Of a stretch of DNA of 5,681 bases, positions 5,088 to 5,681 are shown piece by piece. Source of the DNA: an uncultured Opitutia bacterium (GTDB lineage Bacteria > Verrucomicrobiota > Verrucomicrobiia > Opitutales > UBA953); contig CAIKRN010000138.1 in NCBI GenBank assembly GCA_903829855.1, positions 1 through 5,681 of the forward strand. The letters are read 5' to 3'. The notes under the pieces are model-generated. The model saw nothing but the letters and a program-made list of their open reading frames with translations. It ran no database searches and was not told the origin of the DNA. Made by a program: the position numbers and the translations under genes. Position 1 is the stretch's first letter, and each line of letters opens with the position of its first letter.

Positions 5088-5681
5088 TTAGCGGCCGAGG
5101 GCGGCCTTGAGGAAGGGCTCGAAGATATCGGCCTGGCGATAGAAGCCGAGGTCGCTCGCGTGTGAGCCGTCCGTGGCACCGTCGTTGTCATCGCCGTAAA
5201 GGTGGTCGCCGGGCACATAGGAGAGGCCTTTGACGCCGTCTTTGACGAGCTGCTCATAGGCTGCCTTGAGGGCGGCGTGGTTATCGTCGTGGAATTTCCG
5301 GCGGGCGGCGACGAGCCAGGTGTCGGTGTTGCGGCGGTCCTCGACAAGGATGATCGGGGTGTCTGGACGGGCGGCGCGGAGCTGCTTCACGAGCGGACCG
5401 CATTTTTCGGTGACGTCTTTCGGACCCATGTTCGGGAGGCAGTCGATAACGTAGATGGAGGCGTCAATGCGGGTGAGGAAATCGCCGACGGCTTGGTCCA
5501 TGCGGCCGTTGCCAGAGAAGCCGAGGTTAACGACGGGGGTATCGAAGCGTCGGCCGAGGATCGCGGTGTGCACCATGCCTGGGCGGCTGGCGCAGGCGCC
5601 GTGCGTGATGGAGGTGCCGTAGAAGACGATGGGCTTGGCGCGCGGCTTGAGGCCTTCGAGCTTTTTTCCTTCGGGTACGCC
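5088..5681 (-). CDS. SGNH/GDSL hydrolase, GxDLY-associated type (N-terminus outside window)
   Basis: The frame is open to the right edge, so only the last 197 residues are seen; an internal ATG at 5576 is not the true start. Numbered from the edge, the SGNH blocks are YGTSITHG with nucleophile S24, NLGFSGNG (53-60) with block II glycine and block III N58, and DGSHASDLG (171-179) with catalytic D171 and H174. The CASRPGM (30-36), VIDCLPNM (78-85) and TPIILVEDRRN (108-118) segments resemble the Lipase_GDSL_3 (PF14606) group, usually preceded by a GxDLY beta-domain that would lie off-window. These enzymes are esterases, often acting on carbohydrate esters; the substrate here is unknown. A signal peptide cannot be judged because the N-terminus is missing. 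The catalytic set looks intact. Confidence 0.9.
   Translation of the reverse strand, partial: GVPEGKKLEGLKPRAKPIVFYGTSITHGACASRPGMVHTAILGRRFDTPVVNLGFSGNGRMDQAVGDFLTRIDASIYVIDCLPNMGPKDVTEKCGPLVKQLRAARPDTPIILVEDRRNTDTWLVAARRKFHDDNHAALKAAYEQLVKDGVKGLSYVPGDHLYGDDNDGATDGSHASDLGFYRQADIFEPFLKAALGR

Overview
This is a GC-rich bacterial window of ordinary chromosomal character. Nearly all of its coding sequence is on the minus strand. No mobile element, CRISPR array, phage gene or defence system is visible. The organism is probably Gram-negative. The pyrB-pyrC' pair, a GxDLY-type SGNH hydrolase, weak or absent Shine-Dalgarno sequences and a tRNA without encoded CCA would fit Verrucomicrobiota or a related phylum, but this placement is a guess from gene style and was not tested.

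Layout on the minus strand, read right to left: (i) the C-terminal ~197 residues of an SGNH/GDSL hydrolase (5681-5088, cut by the window edge), then 53 bp later a YhhQ-family queuosine-precursor transporter (5034-4330) with a likely terminator after it; (ii) trpA, the tryptophan synthase alpha chain (3440-2649), without trpB beside it; (iii) a 171-bp gap with a strong stem and T-tract, then pyrB (aspartate carbamoyltransferase), a dihydroorotase homologue overlapping it by 4 bp, and a partial membrane protein that starts one codon after the dihydroorotase stop. On the plus strand, a 115-residue four-helix membrane protein of DUF3147 type (3543-3890) lies divergent to trpA. It is followed by a tRNA-Leu(UAA) gene (3940-4020) with its own hairpin terminator. 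The stretch 4078-4281, between the converging tRNA and transporter, carries only hairpins.

The most informative observation is that the dihydroorotase homologue has lost both histidines of the metal-binding HxH motif and several substrate-contacting residues, while its fold-defining motifs remain. With the ATGA overlap to pyrB, this matches the known PyrB-PyrC' arrangement, in which a non-catalytic dihydroorotase homologue is a structural partner of aspartate carbamoyltransferase. A working dihydroorotase should then be encoded elsewhere. Other points worth a second look are a perfect 17-bp palindrome touching the DUF3147 start codon in the trpA divergent region, a nested hairpin in the trpA leader, and a symmetric set of four ACGT cores in the trpA-pyrB gap.
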